DNA of 61,364 nt from Gammaproteobacteria bacterium (GTDB taxonomy: Bacteria; Pseudomonadota; Gammaproteobacteria; Thiohalomonadales; Thiohalomonadaceae). Every line of letters starts with the position of its first letter. Within the stretch, counting starts at the first letter, position 1. The stretch lies in NCBI GenBank assembly GCA_024709225.1, contig JANJXC010000050.1:1-61364 (forward strand). Reading direction: 5' to 3'. Shown here piece by piece: positions 41,084 to 51,637 of the stretch. Both the position numbers and the translations under genes were made by a program. The notes under the pieces were generated by a model. It worked only from the letters and a program-made list of their open reading frames with translations, was not told where the DNA came from and searched no databases.

Positions 41084-42706
41084 TCAGAGCTTGAATTCGT
41101 CGATGAGGCGGTTCAGCTCGCTGGCGAGCCGCACCAGCTCCTCGCTGATCTGCGAGGTCTGCTTGGCCCCCTCCGAGGTCATGTCCGCCAGGTGGCTGAT
41201 GCTGGCGATATTGCGGTTGATCTCCTCGGCAACGGCGCTCTGCTCCTCCGCCGCGGTGGCGATCTGGGTGTTCATGTCGGTGATGGTGGACACCTCGCCG
41301 GCGATCATGCCCAGGCTCTCGGCCGCCTTCTCCACGTGCTCGGAACCGGACTGCGCCCGCCCCTGCGCCGCCTCCATGGCGCGCACCGCATCGCGCACAC
41401 CGCCCTGCAGGCGTTCGATCATGGTCTGAATTTCCTCGGTGGACTTCTGCGTGCGCGAGGCCAGGGTGCGCACCTCATCGGCCACCACGGCGAAACCGCG
41501 GCCCTGCTCGCCGGCACGCGCCGCCTCGATGGCGGCATTGAGGGCCAGCAGATTGGTCTGTTCGGCGATCCCCCGGATGACATCCAGCACCATGCCGATA
41601 TTGGCGCTGTCGCCCTCCACCTGCCGGATCACCTTCGCCGCATTCTCGATATCGCGGATCAGCACGTCGATACCGCCCAGCGCCTCGGTGGCCACGTAGG
41701 CGCCGTTCTTCGCCTCGTCATCGGCCCCGCGCGAGGCGGCCGCCGTCTGGCTGGCGTTGCGTGCCACTTCATGCACCGTGGCCGCCATTTCATTCATCGC
41801 CGAGGCCACCATGTCGGTTTCACTGCGCTGCTCCATCACCACCCGCAGGGTCTCCTCGGCCACGTTGGACACGCGGTCGGAGACCTCGGTGAGGCGATGG
41901 GTGGCCTGGGACACGGAGGTCAGACTCTGGCGGAACTTGCCGATCATGCGGTTGAAGGCGTGGCCCATGGCACCCACCTCGTCTTCCGCCTCGATGGCGA
42001 CACTGCGGCTGAGATCCTCGTCTCGCGCCATGGTTTCCATGGTATTGCGCATGGCGTTGATACGGCTGATCACCACCCGGCGCACGGTATAGACCATCAC
42101 CAGCAGTCCCACGACCAGCAGCAGCAACTGGATACCGGCGGAGATGGCGATGTTGCGGTTGACCTCATCGTCCAGCTCCTTCAGCGAGTAGCTGATGCGC
42201 ACCGCGCCGACCACGGTGTCTTCCGCCACCGGGTGGCACATCAGGCAGTTGGTGCCGCGGTAGTCCTTCTCCGCCAGGATGGGATTGATGACGGTCAGCA
42301 CGCGGCCGTCACCCTTGTCGCTGACATCGATGATGGCCTCGCCGGCCAGGGCGCGGCGGTCGAAATCATCGGCTGGGGCCTGGTGGTCATAGCCGGGGCC
42401 GTACATCTTGGCGACAGCCTCGCCGCGCACGATGCGCGCATCGATGATGCCGGGGCGGGAGAGGATCTTGTTGCGCAGCACATCGCGCTGCGCCATGGTG
42501 CCGGTCAGCATCATGGTGTTGATGCTGTCGAAGTAGGAATCCGCGGCGTCCTTGGTCTGCTGCTCCACCACCTCGAGCACCAGCCGCTTTTCCGTGCCGG
42601 CGGCAAACATCAGCGAGGCGGTCATCACCGCAGCGAAGACCAGCACCAGGGCCAGGTTGATCTTTGCCTGCACGGACATCTGTCGGGTGGCGGACGGCTT
42701 GTTCAT
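41084..42706 (-). CDS. Methyl-accepting chemotaxis protein with periplasmic c-type heme motif
   Basis: A 540-residue chemoreceptor. TM1 lies at about 17-36; the periplasmic sensor at about 37-186 contains CLMCH (C154, C157, H158), a c-type heme attachment site; TM2 is at about 187-207. A HAMP domain and a signalling domain follow, with the hairpin tip [32 protein letters not shown]. The layout predicts a receptor that senses redox state, oxygen or NO through a covalently bound heme. No CheW, CheA or methylase genes are nearby. The C-terminal codons (DEFKL) partly resemble the adjoining heptamer unit. Confidence 0.92.
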   Translation of the reverse strand: MNKPSATRQMSVQAKINLALVLVFAAVMTASLMFAAGTEKRLVLEVVEQQTKDAADSYFDSINTMMLTGTMAQRDVLRNKILSRPGIIDARIVRGEAVAKMYGPGYDHQAPADDFDRRALAGEAIIDVSDKGDGRVLTVINPILAEKDYRGTNCLMCHPVAEDTVVGAVRISYSLKELDDEVNRNIAISAGIQLLLLVVGLLVMVYTVRRVVISRINAMRNTMETMARDEDLSRSVAIEAEDEVGAMGHAFNRMIGKFRQSLTSVSQATHRLTEVSDRVSNVAEETLRVVMEQRSETDMVASAMNEMAATVHEVARNASQTAAASRGADDEAKNGAYVATEALGGIDVLIRDIENAAKVIRQVEGDSANIGMVLDVIRGIAEQTNLLALNAAIEAARAGEQGRGFAVVADEVRTLASRTQKSTEEIQTMIERLQGGVRDAVRAMEAAQGRAQSGSEHVEKAAESLGMIAGEVSTITDMNTQIATAAEEQSAVAEEINRNIASISHLADMTSEGAKQTSQISEELVRLASELNRLIDEFKL

Positions 42707-42904
42707 GAAATACCTCGATCACGCTGTGGCCATAGGCCACCATCTGGCAAAAATATCGGCAAAGTCCTTATTCCGCCCCGAGCCGGAGCCATCATCCGGT
42801 GCTCCTTGGCTCCCCTATCGGCAGGCCCGCCCCCTTCTGAAGGGTGGGTCCGGCGCACCGGAAGTGTGACGCCCATCATACTCCGGGCATCGCAGGATGG
42901 GCAC

Positions 42905-44215
42905 TCAGCCGTTGGTGTAATGCCCGCCGGCGGCGCCTTCGGGGCGATAAAAGGCATAATGCGCGCCGCCCTCGCGCGCCTGGCGCATGGCCAGCAGCGC
43001 CTTGTGCAGCAGTTCCTCGGTTTCCGTGCCGTCACCGGGGTAGCGGCTGATGCCGATGGCCGGGGTCAGGAACAGCTCATAGCCCTCCAGGCGCAGGGGC
43101 TGGGCAAACTCCAGCATGATGCGCTGCGCCAGCGGCTCCATCTCCTGGGCCTGCAGGGCCTGCTTGTGCAGAATGACAAACTCGTCGCGCCCGAGCCGCG
43201 CCACCGTATCCCCCTCGGCCACCGCCTCGCGCAGGTGCTGGGCCAGCAGTCCCTGGAAGCGCTCCTCGGTCACCCGGCCCAGCTCCTCGCCGAACAGGGC
43301 GGCCAGGTCGAAGCCCACGTGCAGCACGCCGACCGCCAGCCCCAGGCGGCGCGCCTGCAGCAGCGCCTGACCGAGGCGATCGACGAACAGGATGCGGTTG
43401 GCCAGGCCGGTCATGGCATCGTAGTGCAGCACCCGGTGCAGGCGCTGCTGCGCCAGCAGGCGCCGGGTGATGTCCTTGCCGGTGGAGACGAAGTGGGTGA
43501 TGTTGCCCTGCTCGTCGCGCACCGGGGTGATGGTCTTTTCCTCGTAATACAGCTCGCCGTCCCTGCGCCGGTTGATGAACACGTCGCTGAAGGGCAGGCC
43601 GTTGAGCAGCAACTGCCACATCTGGCTGTAAAACCCCGGCTCCTGAAACCCGGAACGCAGCAGTGCCGGGGTACGGCCGATGACCTCCGCCTTGGTATAA
43701 CCGCTGATGTCCTCGAAGGCGGCGTTGACGTATTCGATCACCCCGTCACGGTCGGTAATCATCACCGCGTCGGCGGTCTGCTCCAGGGCGCGCGACATCT
43801 GCTTGCTCTGCGCCTCCAGCTGGCGCGCCTCGGTGATGTCGCTGGACAGGGTGGCGCTGCGGTAGACGCGGCCGGCATCGTCCGGGATGGGAAAGGTGCG
43901 GCTGCGCACCCAGCGCACCGCGCCGTCCGGCTGCTGGATGCGATAGTCGCCGTTGAGACCGGACCAGCCTGCCGCCAGCCATGTCTCCACGCGCGGCACA
44001 TCCTCGGGATGCACCGTGGCCACAAACGCGGGAATATCACGGAACATGAGCCGCGCCGGCCGCGCCCACAGGCGCTCGCCGGCGGGATTGACGTGCAGCA
44101 GGCGTCCACTGGCGCAATCGGCCAGCCAGAAGGCCTCGTCGATGGCATCGGCAAACTGCTGAAGGCCATCGGCTGCGCCGGCGGGCGCCGGCAAGTGATT
44201 TCGGGAGTCGTCCAT
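42905..44215 (-). CDS. PAS-PAS-GGDEF-like protein with degenerate GRDEF site
   Basis: A 436-residue cytoplasmic protein. The first PAS domain covers about 20-125, the second PAS/PAC about 143-250 and the GGDEF-fold domain about 265-425. The active-site loop reads LGRDEF (342-346) instead of GGDEF, and the metal-binding FxDLDxFK block is replaced by VLHVGFDLAA. Both changes argue against diguanylate cyclase activity, so it may bind GTP or c-di-GMP or be a sensor adaptor. It is divergent from ettA. Confidence 0.87.
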   Translation of the reverse strand: MDDSRNHLPAPAGAADGLQQFADAIDEAFWLADCASGRLLHVNPAGERLWARPARLMFRDIPAFVATVHPEDVPRVETWLAAGWSGLNGDYRIQQPDGAVRWVRSRTFPIPDDAGRVYRSATLSSDITEARQLEAQSKQMSRALEQTADAVMITDRDGVIEYVNAAFEDISGYTKAEVIGRTPALLRSGFQEPGFYSQMWQLLLNGLPFSDVFINRRRDGELYYEEKTITPVRDEQGNITHFVSTGKDITRRLLAQQRLHRVLHYDAMTGLANRILFVDRLGQALLQARRLGLAVGVLHVGFDLAALFGEELGRVTEERFQGLLAQHLREAVAEGDTVARLGRDEFVILHKQALQAQEMEPLAQRIMLEFAQPLRLEGYELFLTPAIGISRYPGDGTETEELLHKALLAMRQAREGGAHYAFYRPEGAAGGHYTNG

Positions 44216-44301
44216 CGCGCTGCATACACCTGGGCAGGAACGCTGCTGTCTGCCATCCTATGACCGCCATCACGCCGGCACAAGCCTTTTTCCGCGGCGC
44301 T

Positions 44302-44331
44302 TTGCCCGGCAAATTACGCGGCGGCTATAAT
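44302..44331 (+). promoter_or_regulatory. Sigma70 promoter of ettA
   Basis: -35 TTGCCC (44302-44307), 18-bp spacer, perfect -10 TATAAT (44326-44331). The predicted start near 44338 leaves a leader of 30 nt before the ATG at 44368. Confidence 0.7.
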
Positions 44332-44367
44332 GCGCCACTTCGCACCCCACCCCGACAGCAGACAGCC

Positions 44368-46032
<1,665 letters not shown>

Positions 46033-46061
46033 GCGGTCCCGCCGGCATCGGCACAGGGAAC

Positions 46062-46096
46062 AACGCCGCGTCCCCGCAAGGGCACGCGGCGTTTTT
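46062..46096 (+). terminator. Rho-independent terminator of ettA
   Basis: AACGCCGCGT (46062-46071), a 12-base loop, then the exact inverse ACGCGGCGTT (46084-46093), ending in TTTTT. It lies between the stops of ettA and the convergent YhcH-like gene and could act for both. Confidence 0.85.
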
Positions 46097-46098
46097 AT

Positions 46099-46545
46099 CT
46101 ACACCTCGATCTTCAGCACCACCTTGTGGATCAGCCCGTCGCTTACCAGCGGGGCATGGGCATCCTCGGGGAAGAAGACGCAGAAGCTGCCGGCACGGGC
46201 GGTCACCCAGCTGTGCGGCGTGTCGTGGAAGAACTGGATGTCTTTTTCGCTGTTGAAGGCGGCCACCGGCTGGCGGCAGGCCTGCAGTGGTGCCCAGCCC
46301 ATTTCGTCGCTGCCGGCGATGACGTACTGGATGTCGATGTAGCGGCGATGGCACTCCAGCTGTGCCGCCTCGCGCGCCCGTCCGTGCACCGCCGAGTAGA
46401 TGGCCACCAGGTGCTCACCGACGAGATTGATCCGCCCGCTCTGCGGCGGCTGCACCGGCAGATGGTGCAGGTAGGCGAAGGCCCGCTCGAACATCGGGTG
46501 CAGGGCCGTGTAACGGTGGGAATTATCCAGGGTGTCGAGGATCAC
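46099..46545 (-). CDS. YhcH/YjgK/YiaL family protein
   Basis: A 148-residue cupin-like protein. LECHRRYIDIQYVIAGSDEMGW and FFPEDAHAPLV with their conserved histidines mark the YhcH/YjgK/YiaL (DUF386) family, which has been linked to anomeric sugar or sialic-acid handling and to biofilm (TabA). GTG start at 46545, with GGAG 7 bases upstream. No sugar-catabolic genes are adjacent. Confidence 0.88.
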   Translation of the reverse strand: MILDTLDNSHRYTALHPMFERAFAYLHHLPVQPPQSGRINLVGEHLVAIYSAVHGRAREAAQLECHRRYIDIQYVIAGSDEMGWAPLQACRQPVAAFNSEKDIQFFHDTPHSWVTARAGSFCVFFPEDAHAPLVSDGLIHKVVLKIEV

Positions 46546-46623
46546 GCAACGTCTCCAGTAGTCATGACGACCTGCGACATTGTGCCCGTGCCGCGTCTTG
46601 TGCGCCATCATTGACCCAACCAT

Positions 46624-46653
46624 TTGACGCCGCCCGCCCGCATGGGCTAAAAC
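46624..46653 (+). promoter_or_regulatory. Candidate promoter of trpB2
   Basis: TTGACG (46624-46629), 18-bp spacer, TAAAAC (46648-46653). It lies in the gap shared with the divergent YhcH-like gene, about 60 bp before the trpB2 GTG. Confidence 0.35.
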
Positions 46654-46714
46654 CCCACGACCAGCGCCCCGCGCGGTGCTGAACAGCCGCCTGCCATAAT
46701 AACGAGGTAACACC

Positions 46715-48067
46715 GTGGCCCAGACCAAGATCCTGCTCGACGAGAACGAAATCCCCACCCACTGGTACAACGTCGTTGCCGACATGCCCAATGCCCCGGC
46801 TGCGGTACTCGGCCCGGACGGCAAGCCGATCACCCCGGATGCCCTGGCGGCCATCTTCCCCATGTCGCTCATCGAGCAGGAGGTTTCCGCCGAGCGCTGG
46901 ATTCCGATCCCGGACAAGGTGCGCGAGATTTATCAATTGTGGCGCCCCTCCCCCATGTTCCGCGCCCACCGCCTGGAACAGATGCTCGGCACCCCGGCGA
47001 AGATCTATTACAAGTACGAGGGTGTCAGCCCCGCCGGCTCGCACAAGCCCAACTCCGCCATCGCCCAGGCCTATTACAACAAGGAGGCCGGCATCCGCCG
47101 CCTGGTCACCGAGACCGGTGCCGGCCAGTGGGGCTCGTCGCTGGCCCTGGCCGGCCAGATGTTCGACATGGAGGTGCGCATCTATATGGTGAAGGTGAGC
47201 TACGAGCAGAAGCCGTTCCGCCGCTCCATGATGCAGACCTGGGGCGCCGAGGTGTTCGCCAGCCCCACCAACATGACCAATGCCGGCCGCAGCGTGCTGG
47301 AGAAGGACCCGACCAATCCCGGTTCGCTGGGCAGCGCCAGCTCCGAGGCGGTGGAAGAGGCCGCCTCGCGCGCCGACACCAACTCCGCGCTGGGCTCGGT
47401 ACTCAATCACGTGATCCTGCACCAGTCCGTCATCGGCCTGGAGGCGACGAAGCAGTTCGAGAAGGTGGGCGACTACCCGGACATGATCTTCGCCCCCTGC
47501 GGCGGCGGCTCCAACTTCGGCGGCGCGGCCTTCCCCTTCTTCGCCGACAAGGCCGCCGGCAAGAACGTGCGCCTGGTGGCGGTGGAGCCCTCCTCTTGCC
47601 CGACGCTGACCCGCGGCCACTACGCCTATGACTTCGGTGATTCCGTCGGCATGACGCCGCTGCTCAAGATGTACACCCTGGGCCATGACTTCATGCCGCC
47701 GTCGATCCATGCCGGCGGCCTGCGCTATCACGGCGACAACGCCCTGGTGTCGCAGCTCTACAACGAGGGCCTGATCGAGGCGGTGGCCGTGCCGCAGGTG
47801 GCGACCTTCGAGGCCGGCGTGCAGTTCGCCCGCACCGAGGGCATCATCCCGGCGCCGGAATCCTGTCATGCCATCCGTGCCTGCATCGACGAGGCCTTGC
47901 GCTGCAAGGAGTCGGGCGAGGCCAAGACCCTGTTCTTCAATCTCTCCGGCCACGGCCACTTCGACATGGCCTCCTACGACAAGTACTTCGCCGGCGAGCT
48001 GGAAGACTATGCTTATCCGGAAGAGGCCATCCGCCAGGCGCTGGATCACCTGCCCAAGGTGGGGTAA
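46715..48067 (+). CDS. TrpB2-type tryptophan synthase beta chain
   Basis: A 450-residue PLP enzyme of the TrpB2 subgroup. The PLP lysine is K111 in AGSHKPNSA; the phosphate-cup glycines are in APCGGGSNFGG. The N-terminal NVVADMPNAP and the length of about 450 (TrpB1 is about 400) are the TrpB2 marks. No trpA is near, so it may use free indole as a salvage enzyme or serve another PLP reaction. GTG start with GAGGT upstream. Confidence 0.9.
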   Translation: MAQTKILLDENEIPTHWYNVVADMPNAPAAVLGPDGKPITPDALAAIFPMSLIEQEVSAERWIPIPDKVREIYQLWRPSPMFRAHRLEQMLGTPAKIYYKYEGVSPAGSHKPNSAIAQAYYNKEAGIRRLVTETGAGQWGSSLALAGQMFDMEVRIYMVKVSYEQKPFRRSMMQTWGAEVFASPTNMTNAGRSVLEKDPTNPGSLGSASSEAVEEAASRADTNSALGSVLNHVILHQSVIGLEATKQFEKVGDYPDMIFAPCGGGSNFGGAAFPFFADKAAGKNVRLVAVEPSSCPTLTRGHYAYDFGDSVGMTPLLKMYTLGHDFMPPSIHAGGLRYHGDNALVSQLYNEGLIEAVAVPQVATFEAGVQFARTEGIIPAPESCHAIRACIDEALRCKESGEAKTLFFNLSGHGHFDMASYDKYFAGELEDYAYPEEAIRQALDHLPKVG

Positions 48068-48078
48068 CACCTCGTCGC

Positions 48079-48207
48079 CGCAGAGGCGCAGAGACGCAGA
48101 GGTAATCAGCCGGTAACTCAGATAACCGGCCCTATCGGATGCGGTAGTGGCCAAGGCACCGCGATGACACATCAAATGCATCCGCTCTGCGTCTCTGCGC
48201 CTGCGCG
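48079..48207. repeat. GCAGAGAC-octamer inverted repeat element
   Basis: The left arm (48079-48104) reads GCAGAGGC GCAGAGAC GCAGAGG. The right arm (48182-48207) is its inverse with CTCTGCGT CTCTGCGC. Between them is a 77-bp core with a small AACCGGCC-type inverse. It sits between trpB2 and the Lon-like gene. Confidence 0.82.
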
Positions 48208-48242
48208 CCAGAATGTTGAAACTCATTGAATAAAGGATCGTC

Positions 48243-50696
48243 ATGAGCAAACCCGAAGCGCTGGCGCCCGATGCGCTGTACAAGCGCTGTGACCCCGGCC
48301 TGTTCAGTTTCCAGACCACCGCCGAGCTGCCCGATCTGGCCGAGATCATCGGCCAGAACCGCGCCATCGGTGCGGTACGCTTCGGCGTCAATATCCAGCG
48401 CGAAGGCTACAACCTGTATGTGATGGGGCCGCCGGGCATCGGCAAGCACACCCTGGTGCGCCAGTTCCTCGAGCAGAAGGCCGCCGGCCGCGCCACGCCG
48501 GACGACTGGTGCTACGTCAACAATTTCGAGCAGGCGCACAAGCCCCATGCCCTGCGCCTGCCGCCCGGTCGCGGTACCGCGCTCAAGCGCGACATGGAAA
48601 AGCTGGTGGAAGAACTGGGCGTGGTCCTGCCCGCCACCTTCGAGGGTGAGGAATACCGCAGCCGCCTCCAGGCGCTGGAAGAGGAACTGAAGGAACATCA
48701 GGAACACGGTTTCAGCGGTCTGGCCGAGGAGGCCGCCACCCACAACATCAAGCTGTTCCGCACCCCGTCGGGCTTTGCCTTCGCCCCGATGAAAGACGAC
48801 GAGGTGCTGGGGCCGGACGAATTCGAGAAGCTGCCCAAGGAAGAGCAGACGCGCATCGAGGAAATCGTCGCCGTGCTGCAGGAAAAACTGCAGATCCTGA
48901 TTCGGCAGATTCCGCTGTGGCGCAAGGACACGCGCGAGAAGGTGAAGGCGCTCAACCGCGAGACCTCCATGGCCGCGGTGAATCACCTCATCGACGAGGT
49001 GAAACAGCGCTATGCCGATCTGCCGCGCGTGGCGGAGTATCTGGCGGCGGTGGAGCAGGATGTCGTCGACAACGTGCGCAACTTCGTGCACAGCGACGAG
49101 GGCAGCGAGGGCATGCCCGACGGCAAGGGCGAATCGCTGCACCGCTATCAGGTCAACGTGCTGGTGGACAACAAGGACACCGAGGGCGCGCCCATCGTCT
49201 ACCTGGACAATCCCACCTATCTCAACCTGGTGGGCCGCGCCGAACACATCGCCCAGTTCGGCACCCTGATCACCGACTTCACCCTGATCAAGCCCGGCGC
49301 CCTGCACGAAGCGAGCGGCGGTTATCTGCTGGTGGACGCCTACAAGCTGCTCACCCACTCCTTTGCCTGGGAAGGCCTGAAGCGCGCGCTATACTCCAGC
49401 GAGATCCGCATCGAGTCGCTGGAGAAGATGCTGTCCCTGGTCAGCACCGTGTCGCTGGAGCCGGAGGCGATCCCGCTCGATGTGAAGGTGGTGATCGTCG
49501 GCGACCGCATGACCTATTACCTGCTGCACGAATACGACCCGGATTTCGCCGAGCTGTTCAAGGTCGCCGCCGACTTCGAGGGCCGCATCCCGCGCAACGA
49601 CGACAACAAGCGCATCTACGCCCAGCTCATCGCCACCCTGGCGCGCAAGGAACAGTTGCGTCCCTTCGACGCCGCCGCGGTGGCGCGCGTCATCGAACAC
49701 GGCTCGCGCCTGGTGGAGGACACCGAGCACCTCACCGCCCACATGCGTTCCATTGCCGACGTGCTGCGCGAGGCGGATTACTGGGCCGGCGAGGCCGGCC
49801 ACGAGGTGGTCGGCGCCGTCGATATCCAGCAGGCCATCGACCATCAGGTGCATCGTTCGTCCCGGGTACGCGAACACCTGCTGGAGGAGATCCGCCGCGG
49901 CACCATCATGATCGACACCGACGGCACCCGGGTCGGCCAGATCAACGGCCTGTCGGTGCTGTCCATGGGCGACTTCGCCTTCGGCCAGCCCTCGCGCATC
50001 ACCGCCAGCGTGCACATCGGCGAAGGGGGCGTGGTCGATATCGAACGCGAGGTGGAACTGGGCGGCGCCATCCATTCCAAGGGGGTGCTGATCCTGTCCT
50101 CGTTCCTCGCCGCGCGCTATGCCACCCATCACCCCCTGGCGCTCTCCGCCAGCCTGGTGTTCGAACAGAACTACGGCATGGTGGACGGCGACTCCGCCTC
50201 GCTGGCGGAGCTGTGCGCCCTGCTCTCGGCGCTGGCCGAGCTGCCGGTGCTGCAGTCCTACGCCGTCACCGGTTCGGTCAACCAGCACGGCCAGGTACAG
50301 CCCATCGGCGGGGTGAACGAAAAGATCGAGGGTTTCTTCGACGTGTGCCGTCTGCACGGCCTCACCGGGCGACAGGGTGTACTGATCCCCGCCAGCAACG
50401 TCAAACACCTGATGCTGCGCCAGGATGTGGTGCAGGCGGTGGCCGACGGCCAGTTCCGCATCTACGCCATGGAAACGGTGGACCAGGCCCTCAGCCTGCT
50501 GCTCGACACCGAGGCCGGCACGCAGGACGCCGAAGGCAACTGGCCGGAGGACAGCGTCAACGGCCGGGTGCAGCATCGCCTGTCCGAGATGGCGCACATC
50601 CGCGCCAGCTTCGGCGATCACGGCAAGGACAAGGCCGAGGACCATCCGTCCCCCGACGGCAGCGACATCGACGCACCACCGCGCCATGTCGACTGA
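48243..50696 (+). CDS. Lon-like ATP-dependent protease (LonB-type, AAA_32)
   Basis: An 817-residue protein. AAA part with Walker A GPPGIGKHT (62-70) and a long inserted helical region rich in Glu/Lys/Gln (about 125-235). A C-terminal Lon protease domain follows. The catalytic dyad is Ser651 (MVDGDSAS) and Lys694 (GGVNEKIEGF), 43 residues apart as in E. coli Lon. There is no classic Lon N-domain, so substrate choice should differ. The tail (about 790-817) is acidic and unstructured. It overlaps the Usp-like gene by 11 bases. Confidence 0.92.
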   Translation: MSKPEALAPDALYKRCDPGLFSFQTTAELPDLAEIIGQNRAIGAVRFGVNIQREGYNLYVMGPPGIGKHTLVRQFLEQKAAGRATPDDWCYVNNFEQAHKPHALRLPPGRGTALKRDMEKLVEELGVVLPATFEGEEYRSRLQALEEELKEHQEHGFSGLAEEAATHNIKLFRTPSGFAFAPMKDDEVLGPDEFEKLPKEEQTRIEEIVAVLQEKLQILIRQIPLWRKDTREKVKALNRETSMAAVNHLIDEVKQRYADLPRVAEYLAAVEQDVVDNVRNFVHSDEGSEGMPDGKGESLHRYQVNVLVDNKDTEGAPIVYLDNPTYLNLVGRAEHIAQFGTLITDFTLIKPGALHEASGGYLLVDAYKLLTHSFAWEGLKRALYSSEIRIESLEKMLSLVSTVSLEPEAIPLDVKVVIVGDRMTYYLLHEYDPDFAELFKVAADFEGRIPRNDDNKRIYAQLIATLARKEQLRPFDAAAVARVIEHGSRLVEDTEHLTAHMRSIADVLREADYWAGEAGHEVVGAVDIQQAIDHQVHRSSRVREHLLEEIRRGTIMIDTDGTRVGQINGLSVLSMGDFAFGQPSRITASVHIGEGGVVDIEREVELGGAIHSKGVLILSSFLAARYATHHPLALSASLVFEQNYGMVDGDSASLAELCALLSALAELPVLQSYAVTGSVNQHGQVQPIGGVNEKIEGFFDVCRLHGLTGRQGVLIPASNVKHLMLRQDVVQAVADGQFRIYAMETVDQALSLLLDTEAGTQDAEGNWPEDSVNGRVQHRLSEMAHIRASFGDHGKDKAEDHPSPDGSDIDAPPRHVD

Positions 50697-51423
50697 TGCC
50701 ACCCGCCGCACCGTGCGCCACATCCTGCTCGCCCTCGACTCGACGCAGGATGCGAGCGCACTGGAACTGGCGGCACAACTGGCCGCGCTGCTGCAGGGCA
50801 CGCTGCAGGGGGTGTTCGTGGAAAACAGCGATCTGCTGCGCCTCGCCCAGCTCCCCTTCGCCCACGAAGTAACACTCACCTCGGCGCGGCCGCGCCGGCT
50901 GGATACGGCACAACTGGAACGTGACCTGCGTGCCCAGGCCGAACAGGTGCGCCGCCTGCTGGAAAATCATGCCCTGCGCCACAGTGTGGAATGGAGCTTC
51001 CGCATCGAACGCGGCGCCCTCACCGCAACACTGGCCACCAGCGGCACCACCGACATCGTGATGCTGGGCCGCTCCGGCGTCAGCGCGCATGAGCAGCGCA
51101 GCGGCGCTGCGCCGATCCTCGCCGTCTATGACGGCAGCGCCGCCGCTGGCCGCGCCCTCGACACCGCCGCCGACATCGCCCAGGGCGATCTGCTGGTGCT
51201 GCTGCCCGCCGCCCAGGCAGCGGAACTGCGTACCGCTGCCGCCAGTCAACTCGCTGCGCGCGGTCTGCGCGCCAGTTATCTGCCCCTCCCCGACCTGACG
51301 CCGGCGCACCTCATCGCCGCCGGCCGGCGTCACCACTGCCGCATGCTGGTCATGGCCGGCGACCCCGCCCGGCTGCTGCCGCACATGCGGCGTTCCAGCT
51401 GCCCGGTGGCGGTGGTGCCGTAA
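50686..51423 (+). CDS. Universal-stress-protein-like protein
   Basis: A 245-residue soluble protein. Its N-terminal half (IILALDSTQDASALELAAQLAALL-like, residues 13-36) has the fold pattern of UspA-type domains, with a second weaker domain from about 145 (ILAVYDGSAAAGRALDTAADIA). The ATP-binding G-2x-G-9x-G motif is not clear. Its start lies inside the 3' end of the Lon-like gene, which suggests co-expression in stress. A helper or substrate-feeding role for the protease is speculation. Confidence 0.65.
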   Translation: MSTDATRRTVRHILLALDSTQDASALELAAQLAALLQGTLQGVFVENSDLLRLAQLPFAHEVTLTSARPRRLDTAQLERDLRAQAEQVRRLLENHALRHSVEWSFRIERGALTATLATSGTTDIVMLGRSGVSAHEQRSGAAPILAVYDGSAAAGRALDTAADIAQGDLLVLLPAAQAAELRTAAASQLAARGLRASYLPLPDLTPAHLIAAGRRHHCRMLVMAGDPARLLPHMRRSSCPVAVVP

Positions 51424-51470
51424 CGGCAGATACAAGAGATAAAGTTGCAAGATACAAGTGACAAGAGAAT
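51423..51470. repeat. Solitary GGCAGATACAAG heptamer arm
   Basis: Starts GGCAGATACAAG at the stop codon of the Usp-like gene and continues with AGTTGCA, AGATACA, AGTGACA, AGAG units. No inverse arm follows; 51471-51637 holds no recognisable gene or repeat, only the leader of the ABC-F gene. Confidence 0.68.
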
Positions 51471-51637
51471 AGGCCCATGTGGTGGCGGCGATACCGCTAC
51501 TTGGCCTCCGATGACAGCTGGCCTACACTACAACCGCTTGCCCCACCAGGAGTCCATCAACGACATGAACAACTAAGCCCCCGCCGGCCCGCTGCCGGTT
51601 TCCCTGGTTCCATCCGTCCACACCACAGGGGGCTTTC

